A stretch of 53,262 bases of DNA. It comes from PWND01 sp964601515. Lineage in GTDB: Bacteria > Bacteroidota > Bacteroidia > Bacteroidales > UBA7960. Below, one piece after another: positions 16,863 to 24,158 of this stretch (positions within the stretch are counted from its first letter, which is position 1; each line of letters starts with the position of its first letter). The notes below the pieces were generated by a model. That model searched no databases, was not told the DNA's origin, and was given only the letters and a program-made list of their open reading frames with translations. A program made the position numbers and the translations under genes. The stretch lies in the NCBI GenBank assembly GCA_964601515.1, contig CAZRNU010000006.1, forward strand, positions 1-53,262. Reading direction: 5' to 3'.

Positions 16863-17672
16863 ACTATTTTCAATAAGAATTAGCTTTTGCTTGTATAAAG
16901 TGCCTATAGATTTCTTGAAATTCTTTTTACTCATTTGAAAAGCCCTGTAAATATCATCTGCAGGGCTTTTATCGTTAAACTCCATAAATCCATTATTAGC
17001 TTCTAAAACTTCGAGAATTTTTGCAGAAAGAGAATCTATCTTTTCATATCCGGGTTTTTCAAGGAAAAGATCAATTTTTCCATCAAGTCTTATTTGCTTG
17101 ATATAACCTTTCATGCGCATTCCGGTACTTATCTCTTTGAAAATCTCATTTTCGTAAAGCATGCCTATGTGTTTCTGATTTATAATTGCATTATAACCTA
17201 AATCAGATCGAGTCCAAATTATTAAATCAACCTCCTCTCCTTCTGTATAAACTGCCGGTTCAATGTCAATAAATTTCTCCAAACGCGCAGTTGCCGTAAT
17301 CCGCTTGCTTAACATATCAATGTATAAATACACCAAATAATTTTTGCCTTCAACCATTTTGGCATTTTGCTCTTTAAAAGGAACAAACAAATCCTTGTCT
17401 AAACCCCAATCAAGGAAAGCTCCAATATTATTAACCTGCTTTACCATCAGATAACCAAACTCTCCAACCATTGCTTTAGGAGTTTGAGTTGTTGCTATTA
17501 AACGATCTTCCGAATCAAAATAAATAAAGGCTTCAACATCTTGATTAACCACTGTTCCCTTAGGAACCCACTTTGTTGGCATAAGAATTTCACCGGATTC
17601 TCCGGCGTCTAGGTATATTCCAAAATCAAGTATTTTTGCAACCCTAAGAGTATTTAGCTTTCCAACTTCCAT
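16845..17672 (-). CDS. cvfB: S1-domain RNA-binding protein, CvfB family
   Basis: The product has 275 residues, typical of the CvfB/YitL family. S1-like segments occur at residues about 1-60 (LRVAKILDFGIYLDAGESGE), 70-130 (VKQVNNIGAFLDWGLDKDLF) and 145-205. A winged-helix C-terminus (DIYRAFQMSKKNFKKSIGTL) completes the family layout. In Staphylococcus and relatives CvfB binds RNA and influences virulence-factor and general gene expression; in Bacteroidota its role is less studied. It is convergent with the M6 protease gene and divergent from the TspO-like gene. Confidence 0.9.
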   Translation of the reverse strand: MEVGKLNTLRVAKILDFGIYLDAGESGEILMPTKWVPKGTVVNQDVEAFIYFDSEDRLIATTQTPKAMVGEFGYLMVKQVNNIGAFLDWGLDKDLFVPFKEQNAKMVEGKNYLVYLYIDMLSKRITATARLEKFIDIEPAVYTEGEEVDLIIWTRSDLGYNAIINQKHIGMLYENEIFKEISTGMRMKGYIKQIRLDGKIDLFLEKPGYEKIDSLSAKILEVLEANNGFMEFNDKSPADDIYRAFQMSKKNFKKSIGTLYKQKLILIENSGIRKL

Positions 17673-17929
17673 CTTGTTTGTTTATTTTGATGATTAATAT
17701 TATTTGGTAAAACGCTTTTTTCACCCACTATAATGCAATAATTATATTCTCTAAAACATAGCAAATATAAAGTATTAAACGCCAACATTTTTAAAATATC
17801 ATTCTTGATTTACCTATATAAAATTTAAAGAGTTTAACTTGAAAAGCCCAAAAATTTTGTTTCCCGCAGATTTCGCAGATTTAAGCAGATTGTATATCTT
17901 TGATTATCAAAATTTAAAACCTCACCGCC

Positions 17930-18658
17930 ATGATAAAAATAATCAACATTATTATGTTTGCCGTTATGATAGGGATGAACTATCTGGCAAATGCACTGCC
18001 CTTAAACGGAAAAACAACAGGAGAGCTTTCAGCTCAGTATCCAAATTTATTTGTACCTGCAGGAATCACATTCTCAATTTGGGGCGTGATTTATTTATTA
18101 CTGTTTGCTTTTGTGGTTTTGCAATTTGTAAACAACAACAAACAACTAGTTGAGATAATAGGATGGGCTTTTGCAATCAGTTGCATACTTAATGGTTTGT
18201 GGATTGTTGCATGGCATTATGAGAATTTGCCGGTTTCATTGGTAATTATGATTGCATTGTTAGCAATTCTAATTTATATCAACCTACAATTAAAAGGCAC
18301 AAATCTAACATTCGCTAAATCCGCTTTTGGCATTTATCTGGGTTGGATATGCATTGCCACAATAGCAAATGCTACAGCACTACTCGTAAACTATGGATGG
18401 AACGGATGGGGCGTTGAGCCTGCTACATGGACAATAATATTAATTACTATCGGATTGTCTATAGCATCGATTACTGTATTAAAACTCCAAAACCCATATA
18501 TAGGAATAGCTGTTGTTTGGGCATTTGCCGGAATTTTAATCAAACGATATGATTCTATATCAGGTGGCTTCGACTATTCCTCTATCGCCATAACAGCAAT
18601 TATTGCAATAATTTTTATGGCAACAATTACAATTTACAAATTTGTAAAACCCGCCTGA
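17930..18658 (+). CDS. TspO-like (tryptophan-rich sensory) membrane protein
   Basis: This is a 242-residue integral membrane protein with about seven hydrophobic segments. NALPLNGKTTGELSAQYPN, then FVPAGITFSIWGVIYLLLF, is the hallmark of the proteins annotated as tryptophan-rich sensory protein, distant relatives of TspO/MBR with extra helices. Trp residues cluster in membrane segments (LNGLWIVAWHYENLP, GWNGWGVEPATW). A role in tetrapyrrole or light/oxygen sensing is known for true TspO; it is only a possibility here. It stands alone, divergent from cvfB. Confidence 0.8.
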   Translation: MIKIINIIMFAVMIGMNYLANALPLNGKTTGELSAQYPNLFVPAGITFSIWGVIYLLLFAFVVLQFVNNNKQLVEIIGWAFAISCILNGLWIVAWHYENLPVSLVIMIALLAILIYINLQLKGTNLTFAKSAFGIYLGWICIATIANATALLVNYGWNGWGVEPATWTIILITIGLSIASITVLKLQNPYIGIAVVWAFAGILIKRYDSISGGFDYSSIAITAIIAIIFMATITIYKFVKPA

Positions 18659-18689
18659 TTTTTTAAAATTTCTCCATATTAAATGAAAT

Positions 18690-18750
18690 GGCGTCGGTAG
18701 GGTCAAGGCAATGCCTTGACCCTACCGGCAATGCCTTGACCTACCGACCG
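18690..18750. repeat. nested palindromic repeat
   Basis: This lies in the 311-base gap between the TspO-like and PLP-enzyme genes. GGTAGGGTCAAGGCA (18696-18710) and TGCCTTGACCCTACC (18712-18726) are perfect 15-bp arms. A second partial copy (GGCAATGCCTTGAC) follows directly and ends in CTACCGACCG, which closes an outer arm with GCGTCGGTAG. Apart from the promoter near 18900, the rest of the gap shows only AT-rich sequence. Confidence 0.85.
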
Positions 18751-18886
18751 AACACATCAATTTTCTTTCAAATTATAAATTGCATCCATGTTTTTTTGCA
18801 TATATATTTCATTTTGATATTTATTTTATGCTTTATTTGATATTTTGTAACCTGTTTTGCGTTTTTAACTATTATTTTTAATTTTA

Positions 18887-18919
18887 TTTGCCATTTTATA
18901 AAACATTTTATTACTTTTG
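18887..18919 (+). promoter_or_regulatory. Bacteroidota-type promoter
   Basis: TTTG (18887-18890), 21 bases, then TACTTTTG (18912-18919), an exact TAnnTTTG. Transcription would start near 18924, about 45 bases before the PLP-enzyme gene. The leader is AT-rich; no riboswitch fold such as a SAM aptamer was seen. Confidence 0.55.
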
Positions 18920-18969
18920 TCGGAAAATAATTATAAAATTTTTCATTAACATTTAAAATTGATAACATT

Positions 18970-20163
18970 ATGAAATTTGACCCGGCATCAAACATTCAGG
19001 ATTTATTGCAATTTGGCGAGTTTGGAGATGTAAACCCATCTATTACAGACTCAGCAACCTACACTTTCCTTGAGGCAAAAACGATGGTAGATACTTTTTC
19101 AGGTGAGCAGCAAGGATGCTTCCTTTACTCAAGACACTGGAATCCATCTAACAGATATTTGGCGGAAGCTTTAGCTGCAATGGAAGGTACAGAAAGCGCA
19201 TGGGTTACCGGATCAGGGATGGCAGCCATAACTAATGCAATCTTGCAACTTTGCGACACAGGCTCACATATAGTTTCAAGCGTTACCACTTATGGTGGAA
19301 CATTTGCTTTCCTTGCTAATTATCTTAAGAAATTCAAGATAGATGTAACGTTTGTTGACCCAACAAACCTTGAGCAAATTGAAAAAGCAATTCGCCCGAA
19401 CACCAAGGTTATTTATACAGAAACCATGACTAACCCAATGTTGCAGATTTCTGATATTGAGTCGATATCAAAAATTGCAAACAAGCATGGTATAAAAGTG
19501 GTTGTGGATAATACATTTACCCCGATGATAGTGGCTCCTGCTAAACTTGGAGCGCATATTGTGGTTTACAGTATGACAAAATTTATAAATGGAAAAAATG
19601 ATTGCGTAGCAGGTGCAATATGCGCCGATGCTGAGTTTATTAATGCATTATCTGACGTAAATACAGGAACATCTATGCTGTTAGGCCCTGTGCTTGACCC
19701 CCTTCGTTCTTCAAGCATTCATAAAAATCTTCATACACTACACATCCGCATGAAGCAGCATAGCCACAACGCAATGTATCTGGCAAAAAAATTCAAAGAA
19801 TTAGGTTTGAAATATAACTACCCCGGAATGCCGGAGCATCCTCAACATGAACTTTTCAAAAAAATGATGAACCCTGAATTCGGATTTGGAGGATTAATTG
19901 CAATTGACATGGGAACTGCTGAAAAAGCAACTAAGCTGATGGAAAAAATGCAGCAAAAAGGAGTGGGATATCTGGCAGTAAGTCTTGGGTACTTTAAAAC
20001 ATTGTTTAGCAATTCAGGCAAAAGCACATCAAGTGAGGTGCCGGATGAAGTCCAAAAAGCAATGGGTTTATCGGAAGGATTAATTCGATTCTCCGTTGGT
20101 CTTGATAACGACATCGAAAGAACATTTAATATGATAAATGAATGCCTGAATGAAGTTAAATAA
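18970..20163 (+). CDS. Cys/Met-metabolism PLP enzyme, methionine gamma-lyase-like
   Basis: This 397-residue member of the cystathionine-synthase/lyase family is about the usual length. It shows the phosphate-binding YSRHWNPSNRYL (residues 53-64), ASGMAA-like GSGMAA (81-86), D180 in VVVDNTF for the pyridine nitrogen, and the PLP lysine K204 in SMTKFINGKND. The KFINGKND context resembles methionine gamma-lyase (KYLSGHGD), but the Cys that follows Tyr-Gly in classical methionine gamma-lyases is a Gly here (TYGGTF, 107-112), so substrate choice among methionine, homocysteine and cystathionine is open. It acts in the cytosol. It has its own promoter and terminator and is probably monocistronic. 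Confidence 0.85.
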   Translation: MKFDPASNIQDLLQFGEFGDVNPSITDSATYTFLEAKTMVDTFSGEQQGCFLYSRHWNPSNRYLAEALAAMEGTESAWVTGSGMAAITNAILQLCDTGSHIVSSVTTYGGTFAFLANYLKKFKIDVTFVDPTNLEQIEKAIRPNTKVIYTETMTNPMLQISDIESISKIANKHGIKVVVDNTFTPMIVAPAKLGAHIVVYSMTKFINGKNDCVAGAICADAEFINALSDVNTGTSMLLGPVLDPLRSSSIHKNLHTLHIRMKQHSHNAMYLAKKFKELGLKYNYPGMPEHPQHELFKKMMNPEFGFGGLIAIDMGTAEKATKLMEKMQQKGVGYLAVSLGYFKTLFSNSGKSTSSEVPDEVQKAMGLSEGLIRFSVGLDNDIERTFNMINECLNEVK

Positions 20164-20202
20164 CATGCACCATTGATCTGATTTTCAGGGTAATATTAAA
20201 AT

Positions 20203-20275
20203 GCTGTAACGGGAATATTGTTTTTAATAATTAAAAGTTAAAAAACAATACTTGAAATTCCGTTACAGCTTTTTA
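20203..20275 (+). terminator. long hairpin terminator
   Basis: GCTGTAACGG (20203-20212) pairs with CCGTTACAGC (20260-20269). An inner arm ATTGTTTTT also faces AAAAACAAT. The stem is followed at once by TTTTTA. It ends the PLP-enzyme transcript. Confidence 0.75.
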
Positions 20276-20358
20276 TTCAAAAAAAACGGATATAGTAAAT
20301 ACTCTTTTTTATTTTATTATTTTTGTTCTTGTATTTATCTGTCTCAAAAACTTCAATT

Positions 20359-21189
20359 ATGACAAAAAAGGATAATAAATTTCATAAAGTTGTTGATGTA
20401 GACAAGTTGGTAAAAGACAGTAAAAGCAAAATTGCTCGTTACTTTCCACGTTTTATTATTTCCTGGATTAAAAAAACCCTGTGTCAAGATGAGCTAAACA
20501 TAATCCACAATAAATATCTTGATAAATTTGGGGTGGAATATGTGAATGCCTTGATAGATGAGCTCGACATAAAAATTAAAATGCACAATGAAGACGCTAT
20601 ACAAAAAGCCGATAGATGTATTTTTGTCGCAAACCATCCTTTAGGAGCAATAGATGCATTATCCTTTCTTCATTGCATTCACAAATTAAAAGGCAAAGTC
20701 ATTTCTCCGTCAAATGAATTCTTCAATTACATCCCCAACTTAAGACCTTTAATTGTTGGAGTTAATGTTTTTAAAAGAAATGATAAAGAGCATATTGATA
20801 AGATAAACGAAGTCTTTATGTCTGATGCTCAGATTATGATTTTTCCGGCAGGATTGGTTTCCAGAAAAAAAGGAGGTCAGATAAAAGATCTTGAATGGCA
20901 TAAATCATTTGTGTCAAAGGCAGTGCAAAATAAAAGGTTTGTAATTCCCACATATATAACAGGAAAAAATTCCAAGAAATTTTACAGAATTGCCAGATTA
21001 AGAAAATTATTCGGTATTAAATTGCCAATAGAAACTTTGTATTTACCTCAAGAAATGCTGAAAAATAGGGGATATAGCATAGATCTTACATTCGGAGAGC
21101 CTATTCCGTATACATATTTTGACAAAACAAAATCTCCCCACGAATGGGCCCAACATGTTAGAGATTTGGTTTATAACATTGCTAAATAA
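20359..21189 (+). CDS. PlsC-like lysophospholipid/acyl-ACP acyltransferase
   Basis: I start at the ATG at 20359 (MTKKDNKFHKVVDVDKLVKD); the upstream codons overlap a -7-like TATTTTTG at 20318-20325. The product is 276 residues. The acyltransferase signature NHPLGAIDA (near residue 91) matches the hemolysin/OlsA-like branch of the PlsC superfamily, where NHPFGG-D replaces NHxxxxD. The glycerol-phosphate-binding motif IFPAGLVSRKKGG lies near residue 160. There is no clear membrane segment apart from weak hydrophobic stretches. It should transfer fatty acyl groups to a lysolipid or aminolipid at the inner membrane; the acceptor is not defined. The lipoprotein gene starts 8 bases after its stop, so the two form an operon. 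Confidence 0.87.
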   Translation: MTKKDNKFHKVVDVDKLVKDSKSKIARYFPRFIISWIKKTLCQDELNIIHNKYLDKFGVEYVNALIDELDIKIKMHNEDAIQKADRCIFVANHPLGAIDALSFLHCIHKLKGKVISPSNEFFNYIPNLRPLIVGVNVFKRNDKEHIDKINEVFMSDAQIMIFPAGLVSRKKGGQIKDLEWHKSFVSKAVQNKRFVIPTYITGKNSKKFYRIARLRKLFGIKLPIETLYLPQEMLKNRGYSIDLTFGEPIPYTYFDKTKSPHEWAQHVRDLVYNIAK

Positions 21190-21196
21190 TTTTCCC

Positions 21197-21667
21197 ATGA
21201 AACCATTATTTTCAAACCCATCTATTCTTGTAATAGTTCTATTATTAATGGCCGGCTGCTCGGTATTCAAATCAAAAAAAACGGTAGAATCTGCAATCCC
21301 GCATGAACTTCAGGATTTCTTATCTGATTTCGAAAAAGCTGTGAAAAGCCAGAATAATAAAAAAATCTTATCAATGATGGATAAAGAATATTTGACTGAG
21401 CAACATGATATATTCCTTAAAGGGAACACATCTCAGTTTCTTAATGAATTCTTTTGCGGAGAACTAACCAATGGAAGAGGATTTAAGTGCCTGAAATTTA
21501 ATGAACTAAAAAATGCCAGTAAGATTAACATTATAAAAGACCTTGATTATTATGTTGTAATGTACGAAATTTCTGATTCAGAAGACAGTATAATTACGTC
21601 ATGGACAATTTCAGTAAGAGAAATAAAAGGAAAAATTGTTTACGGATTAGTCGGAGCAATGGGTTAG
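21197..21667 (+). CDS. small lipoprotein, NTF2-like, function unknown
   Basis: The ATG at 21197 gives the lipoprotein signal MKPLFSNPSILVIVLLLMAG with Cys21 (LMAGC), so longer in-frame starts inside the acyltransferase gene are rejected. The product is 156 residues. The mature part has an early helix (LQDFLSDFEKAVKSQNNKKI) and several strands ending in WTISVREIKGKIVYGLV, a layout like NTF2/SnoaL-type domains, but no family is certain. It is co-transcribed with the acyltransferase, which suggests a role in envelope lipids. Confidence 0.8.
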   Translation: MKPLFSNPSILVIVLLLMAGCSVFKSKKTVESAIPHELQDFLSDFEKAVKSQNNKKILSMMDKEYLTEQHDIFLKGNTSQFLNEFFCGELTNGRGFKCLKFNELKNASKINIIKDLDYYVVMYEISDSEDSIITSWTISVREIKGKIVYGLVGAMG

Positions 21668-21691
21668 CATTTATAAACTGAAAAGAAAAAT

Positions 21692-21728
21692 AAAAAGCCC
21701 TGCAATCTATTGATTTTCAGGGCTTTTT
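21692..21728. terminator. bidirectional terminator
   Basis: AAAAAGCCCTG (21692-21702) pairs perfectly with CAGGGCTTTTT (21718-21728), with T-runs on both strands. It ends both the plus-strand lipoprotein transcript and the minus-strand tRNA transcript. Confidence 0.9.
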
Positions 21729-21729
21729 G

Positions 21730-21800
21730 TTGACCGACAAGGATTCGAACCTTGACAGACAGCTCCAAAAACTGTAGTGCTACCGTTACACCATCGGTCA
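21730..21800 (-). tRNA. tRNA-Gln (anticodon TTG)
   Basis: A full cloverleaf can be drawn on the minus strand. The acceptor arm is TGACCGA with TCGGTCA; the D arm is GTGT with GCAC. The anticodon arm is ACAGT with GCTGT around loop TTTTGGA, giving anticodon TTG. The T arm is CAAGG with CCTTG around TTCGAAT. The discriminator base is A, and CCA is not encoded. It is 71 bases long and followed directly by the terminator. Confidence 0.93.
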
Positions 21801-21908
21801 ATTTCCGTTTCGGGTGGCAAAGATATACAAAATATTTTTTCAAACAATATTTTTCTAAAAAATGATTCGATTTTCTTAAATATCTTATTCTTTTCTTTAT
21901 TTTGACAA

Positions 21909-21955
21909 GGGTATAGAGGCACAGGGGTATAGGGTATAGGGTATAAGGTATATAG
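21909..21955 (+). repeat. short tandem repeat of GGGTATA
   Basis: GGGTATA occurs at 21909, 21925, 21932 and 21939, then AGGTATA at 21946; the last four are head to tail with a 7-base period. It lies in the 195-base gap between tRNA-Gln and the end of the arsenite pump gene. No gene or hairpin was seen in the remainder of this gap. Confidence 0.75.
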
Positions 21956-21995
21956 AAAATTAAAAACCTATACACTTACCCCTACGATTGCTGAT

Positions 21996-23081
21996 TCAAT
22001 ACTTCTTCCTATTAGCAAAAGCCACAAGAGAAAGCATTACGGGCACTTCTACCAAAACACCTACAACAGTAACAAGAGCTGCAGGTGATTGCAATCCAAA
22101 CAATGCTATAGCCACCGCCACCGCCAATTCGAAAAAGTTACTTGCACCAATCATAGCTGCCGGTGCACAAACTGCATGATTGAGCTTTAATTTTTTTCCA
22201 CCGTACCATGCTATAAAAAATATGAAATAGGTTTGAATTACCAATGGAACAGCAGCTAATAAAATAATGAACGGATTATTTAAGATATTCTGTCCTTGAA
22301 AAGCAAATAATAAAACTAATGTGATTAGCAAAGCAAGTATGCTTACCGGTTTCAATTTTGGAAGAAACACATTTTTAAACCACTCCTCTCCTTTTGAATG
22401 AATTAGAAGTCTTTGAGTTATTACTCCGGCAACAAGTGGGATAACAACAAAAATCAGAACGCTGGCAAACAATGTGTCGTAAGGCACATGAATTTGCTCA
22501 ACTGCCGGCAAAACAACATTTGTAAACTCAATCAACAATCCAACAATTGGAACAAACGCCACCAGTATTATAAGATCATTTACTGAAACTTGCACCAGTG
22601 TATAATTTGGGTCGCCATCCGTTAGATACGACCAAACAAAAACCATAGCTGTACAAGGTGCGGCACCTAAAATTATTGCTCCGGCAATATATTCCCCTGC
22701 CATTTCAGGAGTAATCCATGCCTGATAAAGCTTTGAAAAGAACAGCCAAGCAAAAAACGCCATTGTAAAGGGCTTAATCAGCCAGTTAATAATTACCGTC
22801 CAAACAACACCTCTTGGCTTTTTACCCACCTTCTTTATACTTGTAAAATCAATCTGTAACATCATTGGGTAAATCATAAGCCATATCAAAATTGCAACAG
22901 GTATATTAACTTTAGCAATCTCCATTCTGCTGATAACCTCTATAGAATCGCCAACAAAGTGACCAATTCCAATACCCACAGCAATTCCAAGTCCGACCCA
23001 AATTGTGAGGTATTTTTCAAATATACCGATTGTCTTTTTCGGCTTGTCTGATAATTTAACTTCTTTAAATTGCTCGCTCAT
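21996..23081 (-). CDS. acr3: arsenite efflux transporter, ACR3 family
   Basis: The product has 361 residues, the normal ACR3 length, with ten hydrophobic segments. Signature regions are GIGIGHFVGD, IWLMIYPMMLQIDF, and GAAPCTAMVFVWSYLTDGDP, which carries the conserved Cys needed for arsenite transport. It exports As(III), and probably Sb(III), from the cytosol using the proton motive force. It is the last gene of the arsR-arsC-acr3 run, with 105 bases between arsC and its start. That gap contains a short imperfect repeat but no terminator, so co-transcription is likely. Confidence 0.95.
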   Translation of the reverse strand: MSEQFKEVKLSDKPKKTIGIFEKYLTIWVGLGIAVGIGIGHFVGDSIEVISRMEIAKVNIPVAILIWLMIYPMMLQIDFTSIKKVGKKPRGVVWTVIINWLIKPFTMAFFAWLFFSKLYQAWITPEMAGEYIAGAIILGAAPCTAMVFVWSYLTDGDPNYTLVQVSVNDLIILVAFVPIVGLLIEFTNVVLPAVEQIHVPYDTLFASVLIFVVIPLVAGVITQRLLIHSKGEEWFKNVFLPKLKPVSILALLITLVLLFAFQGQNILNNPFIILLAAVPLVIQTYFIFFIAWYGGKKLKLNHAVCAPAAMIGASNFFELAVAVAIALFGLQSPAALVTVVGVLVEVPVMLSLVAFANRKKY

Positions 23082-23148
23082 ACTTGTTTATTTTTTTCAT
23101 TATTAAAATTTCTCTATTCTTAATTCATTTTTTGTCCACAAATCAAAA

Positions 23149-23182
23149 ACCCTGATACCCGACACCTGAAGCCTGACACCCA
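23149..23182. repeat. short degenerate repeat between arsC and acr3
   Basis: ACCCTGATACCCG, ACACCTGA and AGCCTGACACCC form about three degenerate copies of a CCTGA-ACCC unit. It is a small GC-richer island in an AT-rich gap, non-coding on both strands. Confidence 0.45.
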
Positions 23183-23186
23183 AGAA

Positions 23187-23615
23187 TCAATTCATCTGTG
23201 GCTTTATTTCCTCAACATACAATTTATAAAAACCTTCTTTTATCTCGTCTCTAACCCTTATAAATTCACTATTTACAAACTCTTCCGAGCCAACAACATG
23301 TGAAGGATCGTCAAATCCAATATGAAGACGATGTTTTACCTTGCCCATAAATGTGGGACAGGCTTCGTTTGCGCCACCGCAAACAGTTATAACGTAATCC
23401 CACTCTTCGGCGAGATATTTATCAACAGAATCGGATGTATGATGACTAATATCTATTCCTATTTCCTTCATTACCTCAACAGCTTTCAGATTCAGCTTGC
23501 CGGAAGCCTCTGTTCCTGCGGAACAAACTTTAAGTCTATCGTTAAAAGACTGCAAAAATCCGTGTGCCATCTGACTTCGACACGAATTTCCAGTGCATAA
23601 AATAAGTATTTTCAT
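23187..23615 (-). CDS. arsC: arsenate reductase, low-MW phosphatase type
   Basis: The 142-residue product belongs to the low-molecular-weight tyrosine-phosphatase fold. The catalytic P-loop CTGNSCR starts at C7 and ends at R13. C79 and C86 (VCGGANEAC) keep the same 7-residue spacing as C82 and C89 of thioredoxin-linked ArsC from plasmid pI258, so all three redox cysteines are present. The Asp of the family is in FDDPSHV. It reduces As(V) to As(III), with electrons from thioredoxin, for export by the ACR3 pump. It starts 12 bases after arsR. Confidence 0.95.
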   Translation of the reverse strand: MKILILCTGNSCRSQMAHGFLQSFNDRLKVCSAGTEASGKLNLKAVEVMKEIGIDISHHTSDSVDKYLAEEWDYVITVCGGANEACPTFMGKVKHRLHIGFDDPSHVVGSEEFVNSEFIRVRDEIKEGFYKLYVEEIKPQMN

Positions 23616-23627
23616 GAGTTTTGTGTT

Positions 23628-23963
23628 TTATGATTTACAATAACTTTCTTCAGAATAAATAGAATCAACAAATTCTACAAGATTCTTTCTAAGGCAATTA
23701 ATTTTATTTTGATTGATACAATAGTTGGTTTTTACACCAGAAATGCTGCCTTTAATTAATTCGGCTTTTTTAAGCGCTTTAAGATGCTGATTAACAGTTG
23801 TGCGACTAAGTGGAATTTCATCAGTAATGTCGCCTGTAATACAAGTTTTTATTTCAGCAAGGTATTTAAGAATAGAGAGTCTGGCGGGATGAGCCAGCGC
23901 CTTGAATATCAGGGCGTTTTCTTGCAATTTATCATCAAACAGCTCGTTTTTTGTTGTAGCCAT
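23628..23963 (-). CDS. arsR: ArsR-family repressor
   Basis: This is a 111-residue winged-helix protein: ALAHPARLSILKYLAEIKTC is the first helix region and LSRTTVNQHLKALKKAELIK is the recognition helix. Cysteines occur at TC-ITGD, NYCINQNKINC and ESYC; some may bind As(III), but the classical CVCDLC motif is absent, so the metalloid site must differ. It should repress its own operon by binding the 46-bp dyad upstream and release on arsenite binding. Confidence 0.92.
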   Translation of the reverse strand: MATTKNELFDDKLQENALIFKALAHPARLSILKYLAEIKTCITGDITDEIPLSRTTVNQHLKALKKAELIKGSISGVKTNYCINQNKINCLRKNLVEFVDSIYSEESYCKS

Positions 23964-23976
23964 AATTCAATTTTTA

Positions 23977-24022
23977 TGACGCAAAAATACGTTATATTTT
24001 AATACAACGTATAAATACGTCA
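23977..24022 (-). promoter_or_regulatory. ArsR operator dyad with overlapping -7 element
   Basis: ATACGTTATATT (23987-23998) and AATACAACGTAT (24001-24012) are 12-bp inverted arms with one mismatch, centred at 23999.5. The symmetry extends outwards to TGACG (23977) and CGTCA (24022). The minus strand reads TATTTTTG at 23989-23982, an exact -7 element, so the arm covers the promoter. Transcription would start near 23977, about 14 bases before arsR. This is an ideal position for repression. Confidence 0.75.
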
Positions 24023-24158
24023 CAATTTAATAAAATTGTAATAAAATACTGATTAAGAAAAAACCTTACATTATAGTCTAATTTTATTAAATTCGCAGCC
24101 TGAAAATATATTATCCAAATTACCGTTGAAAACAAGTAACCCATTAAACTACAAAAAG

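Noticed and set aside
18750..18969. SAM riboswitch or other aptamer before the methionine-related enzyme
   Set aside because: The leader after the predicted start site is under 50 bases and AT-rich, with no conserved aptamer core.
21909..21955. Possible CRISPR or phage attachment repeat beside the tRNA
   Set aside because: The period is only 7 bases without spacers, and no copy of the tRNA end is duplicated nearby.
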